A DNA stretch of 64,000 nt from Carex sylvatica (taxonomy: Eukaryota; Streptophyta; Magnoliopsida; Poales; Cyperaceae). The notes below the pieces were generated by a model. The model did not search any database, was not told the origin of the DNA, and was given only the letters and a program-made list of their open reading frames with translations. The position numbers were made by a program, and so were the translations under genes. The stretch is from NCBI GenBank assembly GCA_964058845.1, contig CAXKVR010000138.1, forward strand, positions 310,001 through 374,000, written 5' to 3'. This document shows positions 1 to 10,300 of the stretch, piece after piece (the first letter of the stretch is position 1; the number at the start of each line of letters is the position of its first letter).

Positions 1-1
1 A

Positions 2-226
2 TGAAGATTGACTGTTTGGAGCCCTCTTCACAAAACTAAAATCGGACGCTTTGACCTTCATGTTGTTCCCAACAAATGTTAGAAGGTTTTCAATCTCTAT
101 GAATGAAACTAATTTCCATAGCCAACTTGTATTCAACTTGTGGAAATACTCTGCTCCGTGAACCACATCTAACCTTATATACAACCTTCGCTTCCATGAA
201 AGGGGCTCTTCCTTCATTATCCCATT
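2..226 (-). CDS. Possible partial exon at the left edge, function unknown
   Basis: Read on the minus strand, one frame stays open from about position 355 to the window edge. From about 226 downward it gives a protein-like stretch of roughly 75 residues rich in W, L, V and K, including the segment SWKRRLYIRLDVVHGAEYFH. A splice acceptor of the type ATGAAG/GAAGAG near 209 is possible. I recognise no family. It could be the last part of a gene that continues to the left of the window, a decayed transposon gene, or a chance frame in AT-rich DNA. No start codon or stop codon can be assigned. Confidence 0.25.
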
Positions 227-524
227 CAAATAGGTGTGTGTGTAATTTTTTTTTTTTTAACCTTGGCAGTCGCTGTTAAGTATAATTTTTTATTAAATAA
301 AAGTAAAATTACATCCATCACCGCAACATCACAACACCATCACAATATCATTCAAACAACACAACAAATATAAAACACATAACAACATAACCACTAACAA
401 TATAACAATAACATCTAACGAATCGACTTCAAGCGATCGTCAATCTCCTCTCTCACCTTCTTGCTCTCCGTTGCACCAGCTAGCTAACAATACCAAGGTA
501 GAGGCATCTAGAATATATATATAA

Positions 525-548
525 AGAGAGAGAGAGAGAGAGAGAGAG
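525..548. repeat. (AG)n microsatellite
   Basis: About 12 uninterrupted AG units. They lie immediately left of the first foldback MITE copy. Confidence 0.9.
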
Positions 549-948
549 CCATGACTCACCAAGCGTTTGTACTCCATGCCGTATTTTCATTTTGAAAGTC
601 CAAACGACCAATCCGAATCGTTAGATGTGATATCTATATTGAAATTTGATTGGAGACCAAATTTTATATTTTTTGGAAATTTTTTTACTATTTATTAAGC
701 ATTTTTTTAAAATTATTGTTTTGCTGTAAACAGTAAAAAAAGTAAAATTTTCTGGACCATCGGATCAGCAATTTTAAAAAATGCTTAATAAATAGTAAAA
801 AAATTCCAAAAAATATAAAATTTGGTCCCAAGCACATTTCAATATGGAGAACAAGATGAACGGTTTGGATCGTTTGTTTGAATTTTTAAAATTACTAAAA
901 TGAGCCATGGCTCACCAATTGTGAAATAAGCCATGGCTCATTTTAGCC
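546..948. mobile_element. Foldback MITE, family A, copy 1
   Basis: Two long inverted arms face each other. The left arm (about 585-705) reads GGAGACCAAATTTTATATTT and TTACTATTTATTAAGC. The right arm (about 775-890) carries the reverse complement, with GCTTAATAAATAGTAAAAAA and ATAAAATTTGGTC. The outer ends carry GAGCCATGACTCACC and GAGCCATGGCTCACC. No coding capacity. Ends are approximate and no clear target duplication was found. Confidence 0.7.
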
Positions 949-977
949 CAACTATATATATATAGAGGTTGGCTATT

Positions 978-1375
978 ATGCTTATATAAGCATATCCCTA
1001 CATATGCTTATAACTCATTTTTGTGTTTTCAATGTCCAAATGGTCGATCTGAACCGTTAGATGTCATCTCTATATTGAAATGTGCTTGGAGACCAAATTT
1101 TACATTTTTCTGAATTTTTTTACTATTTTTAAGCCAATTTGAAAATCTCTGATCCAACGGTGGCTTCTGATTTTACTGTTTTGTTAAGCCACCGTTGGAT
1201 CAGCGATTTTCAAAGTGACTTAATAAATAGTAAAAAAATTCAGAAAAATATAAAATTTGGTCTCCAAGCACATTTCAATATAGAGATGACATCTAACGGT
1301 TCAGATCGACCATTTGGACATTGAAAACACAAAAATAAGTTATAAGTATATGTGGGTACATGCTTATATAAGCAT
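978..1375. mobile_element. Foldback MITE, family A, copy 2 (best preserved)
   Basis: Both ends carry ATGCTTATATAAGCAT, and inverted arms of about 170 bp run inward. They share TTTTGTGTTTTCAATGTCC, the GAACCGTTAGATGTCATCTC block and ACCAAATTTTA. The centre is a perfect-looking hairpin around TGATCCAACGGTGGCTT / AAGCCACCGTTGGATCA (1151-1204). Short frames inside it are by-products of the palindrome. It has the same internal sequence as the copies at 546 and 2885. Confidence 0.8.
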
Positions 1376-1398
1376 ATATATATATATATATATATATA
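1376..1398. repeat. (AT)n microsatellite
   Basis: A TA dinucleotide run abuts the right end of the foldback MITE. It may be an expansion of the AT-rich insertion target. Confidence 0.8.
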
Positions 1399-1871
1399 AA
1401 GAAAAAGGAAAAATGGGTGGTTGAAGGTGGGGGAGGCCGGCACTGGCTGCGACCTCCCCGGCCCACCTCTGACTAGGATTCCGGTGTAGAGGTTTTAGAG
1501 ATCGAAAACAAGGTTAGAGTGACGGTTAAAAAAAGTAATGGTTGGAGAAAGCGGAGGGAAGAGGCAGAGGGGCTACGCCTCCTCTCTCTCGCTTTCTCTT
1601 TGAGATCTAGATTTTAGTGATAGAAAAGAAGGAAGACTAGTGGCGACCGGAGAAGTCACTAATAGAGCAAGAAAATTGGAATCGACACTAAAGAGAAAGA
1701 AGAGATAAATGGCAGCAAGAGAGGTCACGGAACAAGGTTGGTGGCTGACCGACGGAGTCCATACAGGTTGAGAAATGGTGGCAGAGGGTGGAGGAAAGAG
1801 GGAAGAGGGAAAGAGAGGCGGGTGGGTGTTTGTGTGTCAAAATAGGTGTTTTGTTAGCGTCCCTTGAGGCA
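1399..1871. other. Purine-rich spacer, no gene seen
   Basis: G/A-rich, higher-GC tract between two MITEs, with repeated GAGG, GGAAGAGG and AAAGAGA blocks. No long open frame and no recognisable protein. It may be a decayed transposon interior or an old untranslated region; I cannot tell which. Confidence 0.4.
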
Positions 1872-1880
1872 TGTATTTAT

Positions 1881-2102
1881 GAATTCATATGCTTTGCATT
1901 AACTTAGAAGAAAATCTTTTGAGTTAATGAATTCTATTCCACCGATCTGTTTTAAGATTCGTACATATTAGATTCACACTAATATTAAAGGTATCCCTAT
2001 GTCATAAGCAATGGTTGGATTAGCTCTATTTAAAATTAGATGGTTGATATTCATTAACTCAAAAAAAAAAAAAATTGAATTAAATGCAGAGGATACGCAT
2101 TC
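1881..2102. mobile_element. Mutator-like MITE, family B, copy 1 (222 bp)
   Basis: The termini GAATTCATATGCTTTGCATT and, on the other strand, GAATGCGTATCCTCTGCATT are imperfect inverted repeats. The 9-bp direct repeat TGTATTTAT flanks the element at 1872-1880 and 2103-2111. Internal TTGAGTTAATG / CATTAACTC blocks match the copies at 28073 and 41901. A 9-bp duplication is the Mutator-superfamily signature. Confidence 0.85.
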
Positions 2103-2111
2103 TGTATTTAT

Positions 2112-2884
2112 GCACCAATAACTTTTCTTTTGTATCGAAATAATTAATACCCTAGCAGTGGTACTCATTTACGATGTTTGCACCTTGTCAGAATTGAGAT
2201 CTCAATTTAAACGCAGTCAACTCCTCTGACCTGATCAAATTATTTTTCATCTGTTTGACCGCAACAAAGAATTAAGAGTGAAAGATTAAAAATTTAAGGA
2301 GCGCTAAGGAATTGATGTTCGATTATCTTAATCCGTCAATAGAAGTTAAAAAAGCTAAATAAAGAGGTATGGATGTCTTAAAGTTGCAGAGAATTAAGAT
2401 CCGGACAAAAAAAAAACTAAAGGAGGTGTTCTTAATAAATTAAGTATAACACATACTAGGAGATAAAAGTGAGTTAATAAGAAAGATTTGTATTTTTTTT
2501 ATAATATATCTCATTTTATTACTTGGTTGTAAAAAGATTTGTACTTTTCTCAATAAATTGAGTTTATAAGAAACAATATTACTTTTACATAGCTGTTCTC
2601 AAATTTTACATAATGCATGTGGGGTGAATTTTTTTTGTGCAAATCGCTTGAATAACATCTAAAAATGTCATCGTCTCTTTTCGAAAAGATGCAAGTTCAG
2701 CACACTTGAATAGCATCTAAAAAAATATCGTGATGTGCCCGGATCCTTTTGTTAAAAAAAAATATATAGTTTGATGATAGCAAATATATATTTTTCTTTA
2801 TTTTCATACCACATATATTGTTATCTTATTGATTGTATATTATGCAATAAATTATCGTTACAAACTTTCTCATGATGCGATTTT
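2112..2884. other. AT-rich spacer, no gene seen
   Basis: Low-complexity AT-rich sequence with a short internal duplication of TTGAATAGCATCTAAAAA (about 2650 and 2706). No coding signal. Confidence 0.4.
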
Positions 2885-3090
2885 TTTTTCTGATTCAACG
2901 GTGGCTTCTAATTTTACTATTTTGTTAAATCACCGTTGGATCAACGATTTTCAAAGTAACTTAATAAATAGTAAAACAAATCAGAAAAATATAAAATTTT
3001 GTCTCCAATAACATATTAATATGGAGAACAAGATGAACGGTTCCGATCGACCATTTGGGCATTGAAAACACAAAAAATGAGTTATAAAAA
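2885..3090. mobile_element. Foldback MITE, family A, copy 3 (half element)
   Basis: Contains the central hairpin (TGATTCAACGGTGGCTTCTA ... CACCGTTGGATCAACG) and the full right arm of the family. The right arm includes CTTAATAAATAGTAAAA, ATAAAATTTTGTCTCC and CATTGAAAACACAAAAA. The left arm is missing, so this is a deleted copy. Confidence 0.75.
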
Positions 3091-4366
3091 CTGTTTGTTT
3101 ATCTTATGCCGATCAAATATGCGGAAAAAAAACAAGATATATTTAATGTTTTACAAATACTGCGATAGAAAATATTTGTTGTTCGCTTTTTTATTTTATA
3201 TTGATTGAATGTCCCAATCGGAACAATATACATATGTGCATTGTTTTATGATGATCATCTGAAGAAAAAAAATATTATAGCTGAAATTTATTAAAAGTAT
3301 TTTAAGCACGTCTTTACAGCTCTAATTGCCAAAATGCAGTTACTTCACGATTTAGAAGTTTCGTGAAGGCATTTGTAACGCGTTTGTTTCTTGATTATTA
3401 CAATATATAGTACTAAAATAACGAACGCGTAAATAGCCGTAAATATTGACTACACGGATATAAATAACTATCCCGTGCTAAACTTTATCTTCCACGTTGT
3501 TTATAAAGGTTTTATAATAATTATTTAGTAAATATAAATATTCTGAATAATATATAGGTTTCAACATATTGTCTTGCACATAAATTACCAAAATTTTAAA
3601 TAACCCTTAGCTAGATATAAATAATTCAAATAATATATATATTAATATATTATTCAGCAGGTATAAATAAATAACAATTATGTATAGACTTCTCACGTAG
3701 CTATATTAAGTATGACGTTTGATAATATAACATAGTCGACATTTACTATTTTTAGTTAAATAATTTAGGAAAAATATATTATTCTATTTCTCAACTTTTC
3801 TAAAAGTGTTAATTTAGTTCTTAAACTTTTAACCTTAATTGAACCATTGAAACAAAAAAATTAAGTCGGTCTTCAAACTTTTAAAACAAAATATAGTCAA
3901 TTTGGTCCTAGACTTTTATCTGTGCTAATTTTTTTTTTGGCTAAAAATAAAAATCTAGTTCTTATTTGCCTTATTTGCTTTATATACCGACTAGAAAAAA
4001 AAAAAAAAAAAAAAAAGAGGTTCGGAAAAAAACCTAGATTACAAAAGCTTTTTAAACAGATTCAATATGATTGAATCATTCTGAAGTAAATAAAAATAAC
4101 AAATAAAATTATAAAACAAAAAACAGAGAGTAATGAAATAATATATCTGCCCTAAGTTAATCCTCGAGTTTTTAAGAAAGAAGTAATTTGGTTCTTTTGA
4201 CAACTATCGATTGAACGACTAAATTTGATTATTTAAAGAAATTAATTAACTAAGTTTATTTTACAAAAAATTAAAGGACTGATTGTTGTAAACAAAATAA
4301 TTCGGATTCACTTGGTTCTTTAAAAAGAGATTAAGAAGTCGCACACACAAATTTAAGAATCATAAG
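3091..4366. other. AT-rich spacer, no gene seen
   Basis: Long AT-rich stretch with poly-A near 3990-4016 and many short tracts. I see no open frame, RNA gene or clear element ends. Confidence 0.4.
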
Positions 4367-5155
4367 CAAGGTTCTAAATAGCGTTTATCGCGTCATAGCG
4401 GAAAGCATGTAAAAAAGGCTATAGCGAATAGCGTCGCTATAGCGAAAACTATGCTACATAGCATTTTTTTATATACAAAAATTATATCATATATTTGTAC
4501 TAAATATCAACATTATCTAAGCTCATAGAACAATAAAAAACATCAAATTGATTATAAACTTATAATATTCATATTGAACCAATACAAAATTCAAATTGTG
4601 ACTCAAAATATCCATAGTAATACTAATATCATAAACTATCGATCTTTTTTTATTCAAAATATATTCAACATCATGACATAAGCTATCTTTTTTCTATTTA
4701 AATTTTAAAATAACCTAGACATCATGGCATAATTAACTATCTTAATCTATTCAAAATATATGTAGTAAGTATCATTTTGTTACTTCAAGAAATATCTTAA
4801 TATATTCAATCTGAGCCTTTATTTAAAGCCCATATAAATTGAAAAAAAAAACAGCTCATGTTGCATAGCGCACTGTAGCTTTCTTATTTGATTTCGTTTG
4901 ATGGATCTCTCATTTAATAATTAATAGTTTAATATAATGCTTAGTACGTCAATTGCAACAAAAAAAATCACGGTTAAAATTCAATATGAGTCTTTATTTA
5001 AAACTCATATAAATTGAAAAGAAAAGAAAAATCTCATGTTCCATAGGGCGCGCTATTTGCGCTACACGCTATGCGTTATAGCGGACCGCTATTACCACTA
5101 TAGTGTTTGTAACTCAAATAGCGCATTTTGATGCCATAGCTTAGAGTTTAGGATC
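4367..5155. mobile_element. Probable hAT-like MITE with TAGCG subterminal repeats
   Basis: The left part has many TAGCG/CGCTA motifs (AAGGTTCTAAATAGCG, CTATAGCGAATAGCGTCG). The right part has the same motifs inverted (GGCGCGCTATTTGCGC, TTATAGCGGACCGCTATT). Such clustered subterminal repeats are usual in hAT elements. The interior holds two similar copies of about 70 bp around CATATAAATTGAAAA (4808-4880 and 4981-5056). The exact ends and target duplication were not found. Confidence 0.5.
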
Positions 5156-5275
5156 CAACACTGATTGTAAGTGAAAATTTTATGGATCAAATTGAAAATT
5201 GTCCTTAAATTTATTTTGTCAATCACAATTGACAATTGTTGACATGTCATGTAGGATCTCGTGGACATGGTCTAT

Positions 5276-5955
5276 CAGGGGCGGACTCAATAAAGCACAG
5301 AAGGGGGCAGTTTCCCGCCTTGTATTTTGAACTGTAGCAGAAACTTATGGGCCGGTTCTTCTTTTGCCCTCCTCTGATTTTAGTTTGCCCCCCTCTGGCC
5401 CGTTACTTATCAGCCCAAACAAGAATAAACTTTAAGAAAATAATTTAACAGCTCAAAAGAAAAAGAATTTAACAGCCCAGTTACTTGAGAAGGCTTTTGT
5501 TCTCTCTCTGTTAATTTGAAATAATTTAAAAGAAGTTAACAGCTCAATTCTTCTCCCCTGCGCGCAGAGAGCTCCTCTCTGATCTCTCCCACAACTCTCA
5601 AAGTTTACTTCACGTAACAACATAATCAATGAATTGAACTATTGAAATTGCATATTCTAAAAATTGATTTTGCTTCTTTTCTATTTTAGTGCTTTTGGGC
5701 ATATAAGCTTATAGCAGCTATAAATTGCTTATAGAAATCAATTCATTATTTTTTAATTTGAAAATTTAAAAATTCTCTCTCTGTGTTGTCTAATTTGTGG
5801 TGGATGAAAGTTTGAAACTTCAAATTAGAAGTTAAAGAATTGTTAATTTGTAAATTTAGGGCAAAATTTGTAATGGTTACTTATTGAATTTAAATTCGAT
5901 AAGTTATTTGATTTGATTCTTGTCTTCTTCGACAGAAATCGTGCGTCCACTCCTA
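5276..5955. mobile_element. hAT-type non-autonomous element (680 bp)
   Basis: Starts CAGGGGCGGACTCA and ends TGCGTCCACTCCTA, an imperfect inverted pair. The 8-bp flanks are TGGTCTAT (5268-5275) and TGATCTAT (5956-5963), seven of eight matching. CAGGGGCGG termini with 8-bp duplications are typical of plant hAT elements. No transposase frame remains. Confidence 0.75.
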
Positions 5956-5963
5956 TGATCTAT

Positions 5964-6287
5964 ACGCTAAATGTGCGAATTCTGGCAAGTTTATATCAAT
6001 AAATCTAGTGAAGAGTATTTGGAAACATTTAAAGCATAAATTAATAAAAGGGAAACAAACGGGTAAAGGCCAGCGATAACTGGCAAATTGGAAGTCGGGC
6101 CCCCTCAGGTACCTGAAGGTACAATTACGAAATCCGGACCGTTATTTAACCTGGCACGCTCAAAACGGACCCCAATTTCTTTTAGTCCGGCTGGGATTAA
6201 ATCTAGACCGTTCTTTACTCATTGAACATCTCACGTTACCTGAGGGGAGATTGATCCAACAAATTGGGCACAGGCAAAATAAAAAAA
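5964..6287. other. Spacer, no gene seen
   Basis: Moderately GC-rich sequence between two transposons with no open frame. It includes the nearby blocks CCCCTCAGGTACC and CGTTACCTGAGGGG, which are partly inverse to each other and may be the eroded remains of another element. Confidence 0.35.
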
Positions 6288-7022
6288 GGGAGAATTTCAT
6301 ATATACGACTCAAAAACTATGAAATTACGTATGTACCATCCAAATTTATATAATTACATATTTATCATCTAAAAATCTAATAACTCACGTATTTACCTAA
6401 TTAATAAAAAATGAGATTAATTAAGTTTAAAATTATATAAAATATAATTAATAAGTTATGTAGTTCTTCTCATTCTTTTTCCCTTTCTTTTTTGTGCACA
6501 TATTTCTCTTCTGTCTTTTTTGACGTAACTTTTCATTTTCGTTGAAACACTCTACTTATCTTTTCTCTCCCGCTTAAATTCGGACAGAAGGGACAACAGA
6601 CTCGGATATAAGAATTCCAACTCCAGCTTGATCGTCTAAAAACAAGATAACAACTCCAACTCTTTCAACGAAACAATTCAACGATGATATCACAACACGT
6701 TATCAAAGTAGTAACTGAGTTTGAGAATCTGTGTTTTGTTATTGGCTCGGTTTGAAATATCTATTTTTAATCTTTTATATTAGGTATAAAGTAGAACGGT
6801 TCTAAGGAAAGAAAGAGAGAGCACTAAGTTAATTTTTGATTAATTATAGTTTAAAAAAAATTAAACATAATTAATCTGAGTTTTGGGTATATTTGATATT
6901 AAAGTAAAATTGGGTAAATATGTGAGATATTAAATTTTTAGATTGTAAATATGTTATTATAAAAATTTGAATAGTAAAAACTTAATTTCACAGTTTTTGA
7001 GCGGTATATATGAAATTCTCCC
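6288..7022. mobile_element. Long-TIR element (735 bp) just upstream of the IDM1-like gene
   Basis: The left end, GGGAGAATTTCATATATAC, is repeated inverted at the right end, and the similarity runs inward for more than 100 bp on each side (blocks CTCAAAAACT and ATCTAAAAAT). Flanks are A-rich on both sides, so the target duplication is ambiguous. Long inverted repeats suggest a Mutator-like MITE. The central 400 bp is unrelated and may be captured sequence. It ends about 300 bp before the ATG of the next gene. Confidence 0.7.
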
Positions 7023-7324
7023 AAAAAAAAAAAAAAGAGTTCCCTGGACGCGGTGTCAAAGAAAATGTGCGGTCAGGATAGCATCGGTCGTTGATCGTCG
7101 TTAGAGAGTAAAGACAACGGAATCAGGCGCGCTAAGCCCCGCTGTCGCTGGGCCCCATCCTTGCGCCACCGTGCAAAGCTACCCACTTCCACTCCCACTC
7201 CGCTCACGACTTCCACACGCGTACAGTGCTGCTCTTTAGATTTTCGACAAACCAAACAAAAACCCTTCCCACTAAACCTGGCTTCTTTTCCCTCTCCACT
7301 CGACAACGCACTCCGATTAAATCC

Positions 7325-10300
7325 ATGGCGATTAACTCGATTCTGAGGAGACCATCCCGACTTATAGTGTACACAAGGAGAGCGAAGAGAGTACACAAGG
7401 ATATAGTGTACACAAGGAGGGCGAAGAGAGTACACAAGGAGATTCCAAGGAGATCCTTCAGGCTTCAGAATTCATCCCGCAAGAACAGGTCTACTCAGAG
7501 CTTGCGGCGTTCGCCCAGGCTGAAAGCTGCGTCTTTTAGTGAGAACTCCGAACAGAATTGCGGGGGATTGGTGCATATTAGCAAAATCTCAAACGTAGAG
7601 GACCTTTTGAAGACTAGATTCTTTGATGGAGTACAAGTTACATGTTATTCTAAGGATCGCCAGGTTTTTATTTTTATCTCCCTACCTCCTATTTTTGGAC
7701 TCCTTTTTTTGCGTTTTGGTTGTTTCCGTCTATATTTTGTCTCTTTATTTTTGGACTCTTTTTTTTTGCGTTTTGGCATTGATAGGGCAATCTCCTGGGT
7801 ATTATTAAAGGCGGCGGCTTTTTGTGTGGCTGTTCTCAGTGCGACTACAACGGCGAGGTAGGCATTTTCTTCTTTCTATTTAATTTGATTTTGTCCTTTT
7901 AGTCCATATTATGCAAATTTAACGAGGTGAAATGAAGTAGTAAGAAAAATATTTACTCTTTTCATGCGGTCTAGTTACGGCAAAGCCTTCAGAAATAAAA
8001 CTCGAGAGTGCTAACAAGTACATGCACCCATATTGGCATTGTCCTATTAGTTTCCTGCCTTTTGTTGTATGATTATACCCATCTTTGAATAATATTCTTC
8101 TGGTTCTAATTTTCTTTTTACGAAATTAATTGTAAGAAGGCAAGTTAACAGCAATTTGGTAAGTAACCAAAACAGCATTTGAAGTTATCACCAAGGTTAA
8201 TGTCATCTGAGAATTAGGAAGTCAAGCTCTCATTATAGCAAAAGTTAGAGAAATTACCAGCCGGCAAGGCGAAAGTGTTTGGAGATGCCCGGTAGCACGT
8301 GGTCCTGCAATAGCCACGCTAGGACTTTCCCCAAACACCGAGTAGGACTATCTAACTAGTTACAAGTCCAACCCCATTTTATACCAAGGTCTCACGAGAC
8401 TAAACCTCAGAATTAAAGCAATATTGGTAAATTGCATATATTTATCTTGTAAATAATCAATAATGACAGGTTTTGTCAGCAAAAATGTTTGAGAAGCACG
8501 CTGGCGCCAACACCAAAAACCAGGCTGATCACATATTCTTTAGTAATGGATTTAACTTGTACAAAGTATCTCAGATCATCAGAAATATCCCAGAAGAGGA
8601 TGTATCTGTTAAAATTTTGAAATTGAGGGGTGATTTGAAGCAGGAGCACTTGTCTGAAGAGCTGCGATGTGATCCTACTAATATTGTGACTGCCAGAAGG
8701 TACTTTAGAATTAAGGTTTTGTTGTTTTCTGATATTGAGGGCTTTATATTATAAGTCTAGAGCCTTTGCAGTCTCTAATCTGAACACCAAGGGTCATCAA
8801 CTGACATCATATTAACAAGGCAACAAAGATGGAAAATCGGATCACATGCATTGGAAAAAAAAATTTTGCTTCTTTGATCTTTTAATCAAGAATTCTATGA
8901 ACAATGTTCAATTGTTAAATAAAAAAATACAATATTTTACCCATGCTTTTTTTATGCAGGAGTAAAAGGAAAAGAAGAGAGACAGGATTTCAGAGATCGG
9001 TCAGTCCTTTTTAACTTTTAGAATCCTTTTATTATACGTTACGTAGTTCTTTATTTTTCCTTTTCCAGATTAAAGATCCTTAATTATTTTTGCTTAAACT
9101 GTAATAGATTGCGTCGGTGGAAAATGACACGTCAAAAAAATCAAGGAAATTATTAAGATCGGAAGATGCAGTTACTAATAAAGAACTTAATGTAGAAGAA
9201 ATTGTTTGTGTGAAAGATCTTCTCAAGACCGGCTTGTTTGAAGGAGCTTCTATTACCTATATTTCAGAGAAAAAACAGGTATATTTGATCTACTTATTTT
9301 ATGTACAATTTTGTTCTTAGTTTTACTGGTGGGTTTCTAACCAATAATTGGTGCACTACTAGGTCAAGCTTCCTGGGATAATCGAAGGCACTGGTTATGT
9401 TTGCGGTTGTCCCATGTGTACTTATACTGGAGAGGTAACACTTTCTGTTTTTCTTATATCTTTTCTCTCTGGTCATAATGTGAACTTGTTTTTTTTGAGA
9501 AACTGACAGCAGCTGTCAGGGTAGTGAACTTGTTTTTGTTTGGTGGTTCTTTTGGACTATTAACATGAGTGAACATATATTCTCAAAGAACTTATAAAAA
9601 TTACTTTTAGGATGTTACATCAGTGTATGTGCATTTTTCTTTTCCTTCAGCTGTAACATAATCTATTGTAATACAAAGATTGTTTACCTGCAGGCTTTAT
9701 CAGCTCGGAAGTTCAAGGAGCATGCCCAATGCAAAAATTCGAACCCAAACAATTGCGTATTTTTTAGTAATGGGATTAGCATTTTTGAAGTTGCCATGAA
9801 ACTGAAAGGCATCCATGGAAATGCTCTGAAGAACAAACTCGATAAAATTATCAGTGAAGTGGAGTTTGTTAAACAATATACTAATGATGAGTTGGAGAAA
9901 GACAAGTCATCCGAAGGTTCAAACCACTTGCAAAAGTCATTTGAAGGTTCAAGGCAAGTTCTCAAATGTTACAGGCGGTGAGCATTTCTTTCACTCAAGT
10001 TTTATCTATTTATTTATTGAAGATTTAGTCAAAGTGTTTTTGTTTCTCTCCTTTTGATAGCAAGTGATTTTCATTTACCCTTCTCCATTCCATTGTGGAG
10101 ACATTGTCAAAGTGTGTGTTGAGAGCATGCTGACATCTCTTGTATTCCAGTGTTGCATCTGACGAGCAATGGATGCTGACATGCTGACATCCTTAATTGC
10201 TTATCATGATTTCTTATTTTTTATTCATATTTTCTTTTTAAAGGTATACTCCAGAGAGGTATCTGATGGACGTCCAAGGTCTATTGTCAACTGGGCTTCT

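Noticed and set aside
7073..7437. Minus-strand frames (120 and 77 codons) opposite exon 1 of the IDM1-like gene
   Set aside because: They arise from the 39-bp tandem repeat read backwards and have no conserved features; the plus-strand gene explains the sequence.
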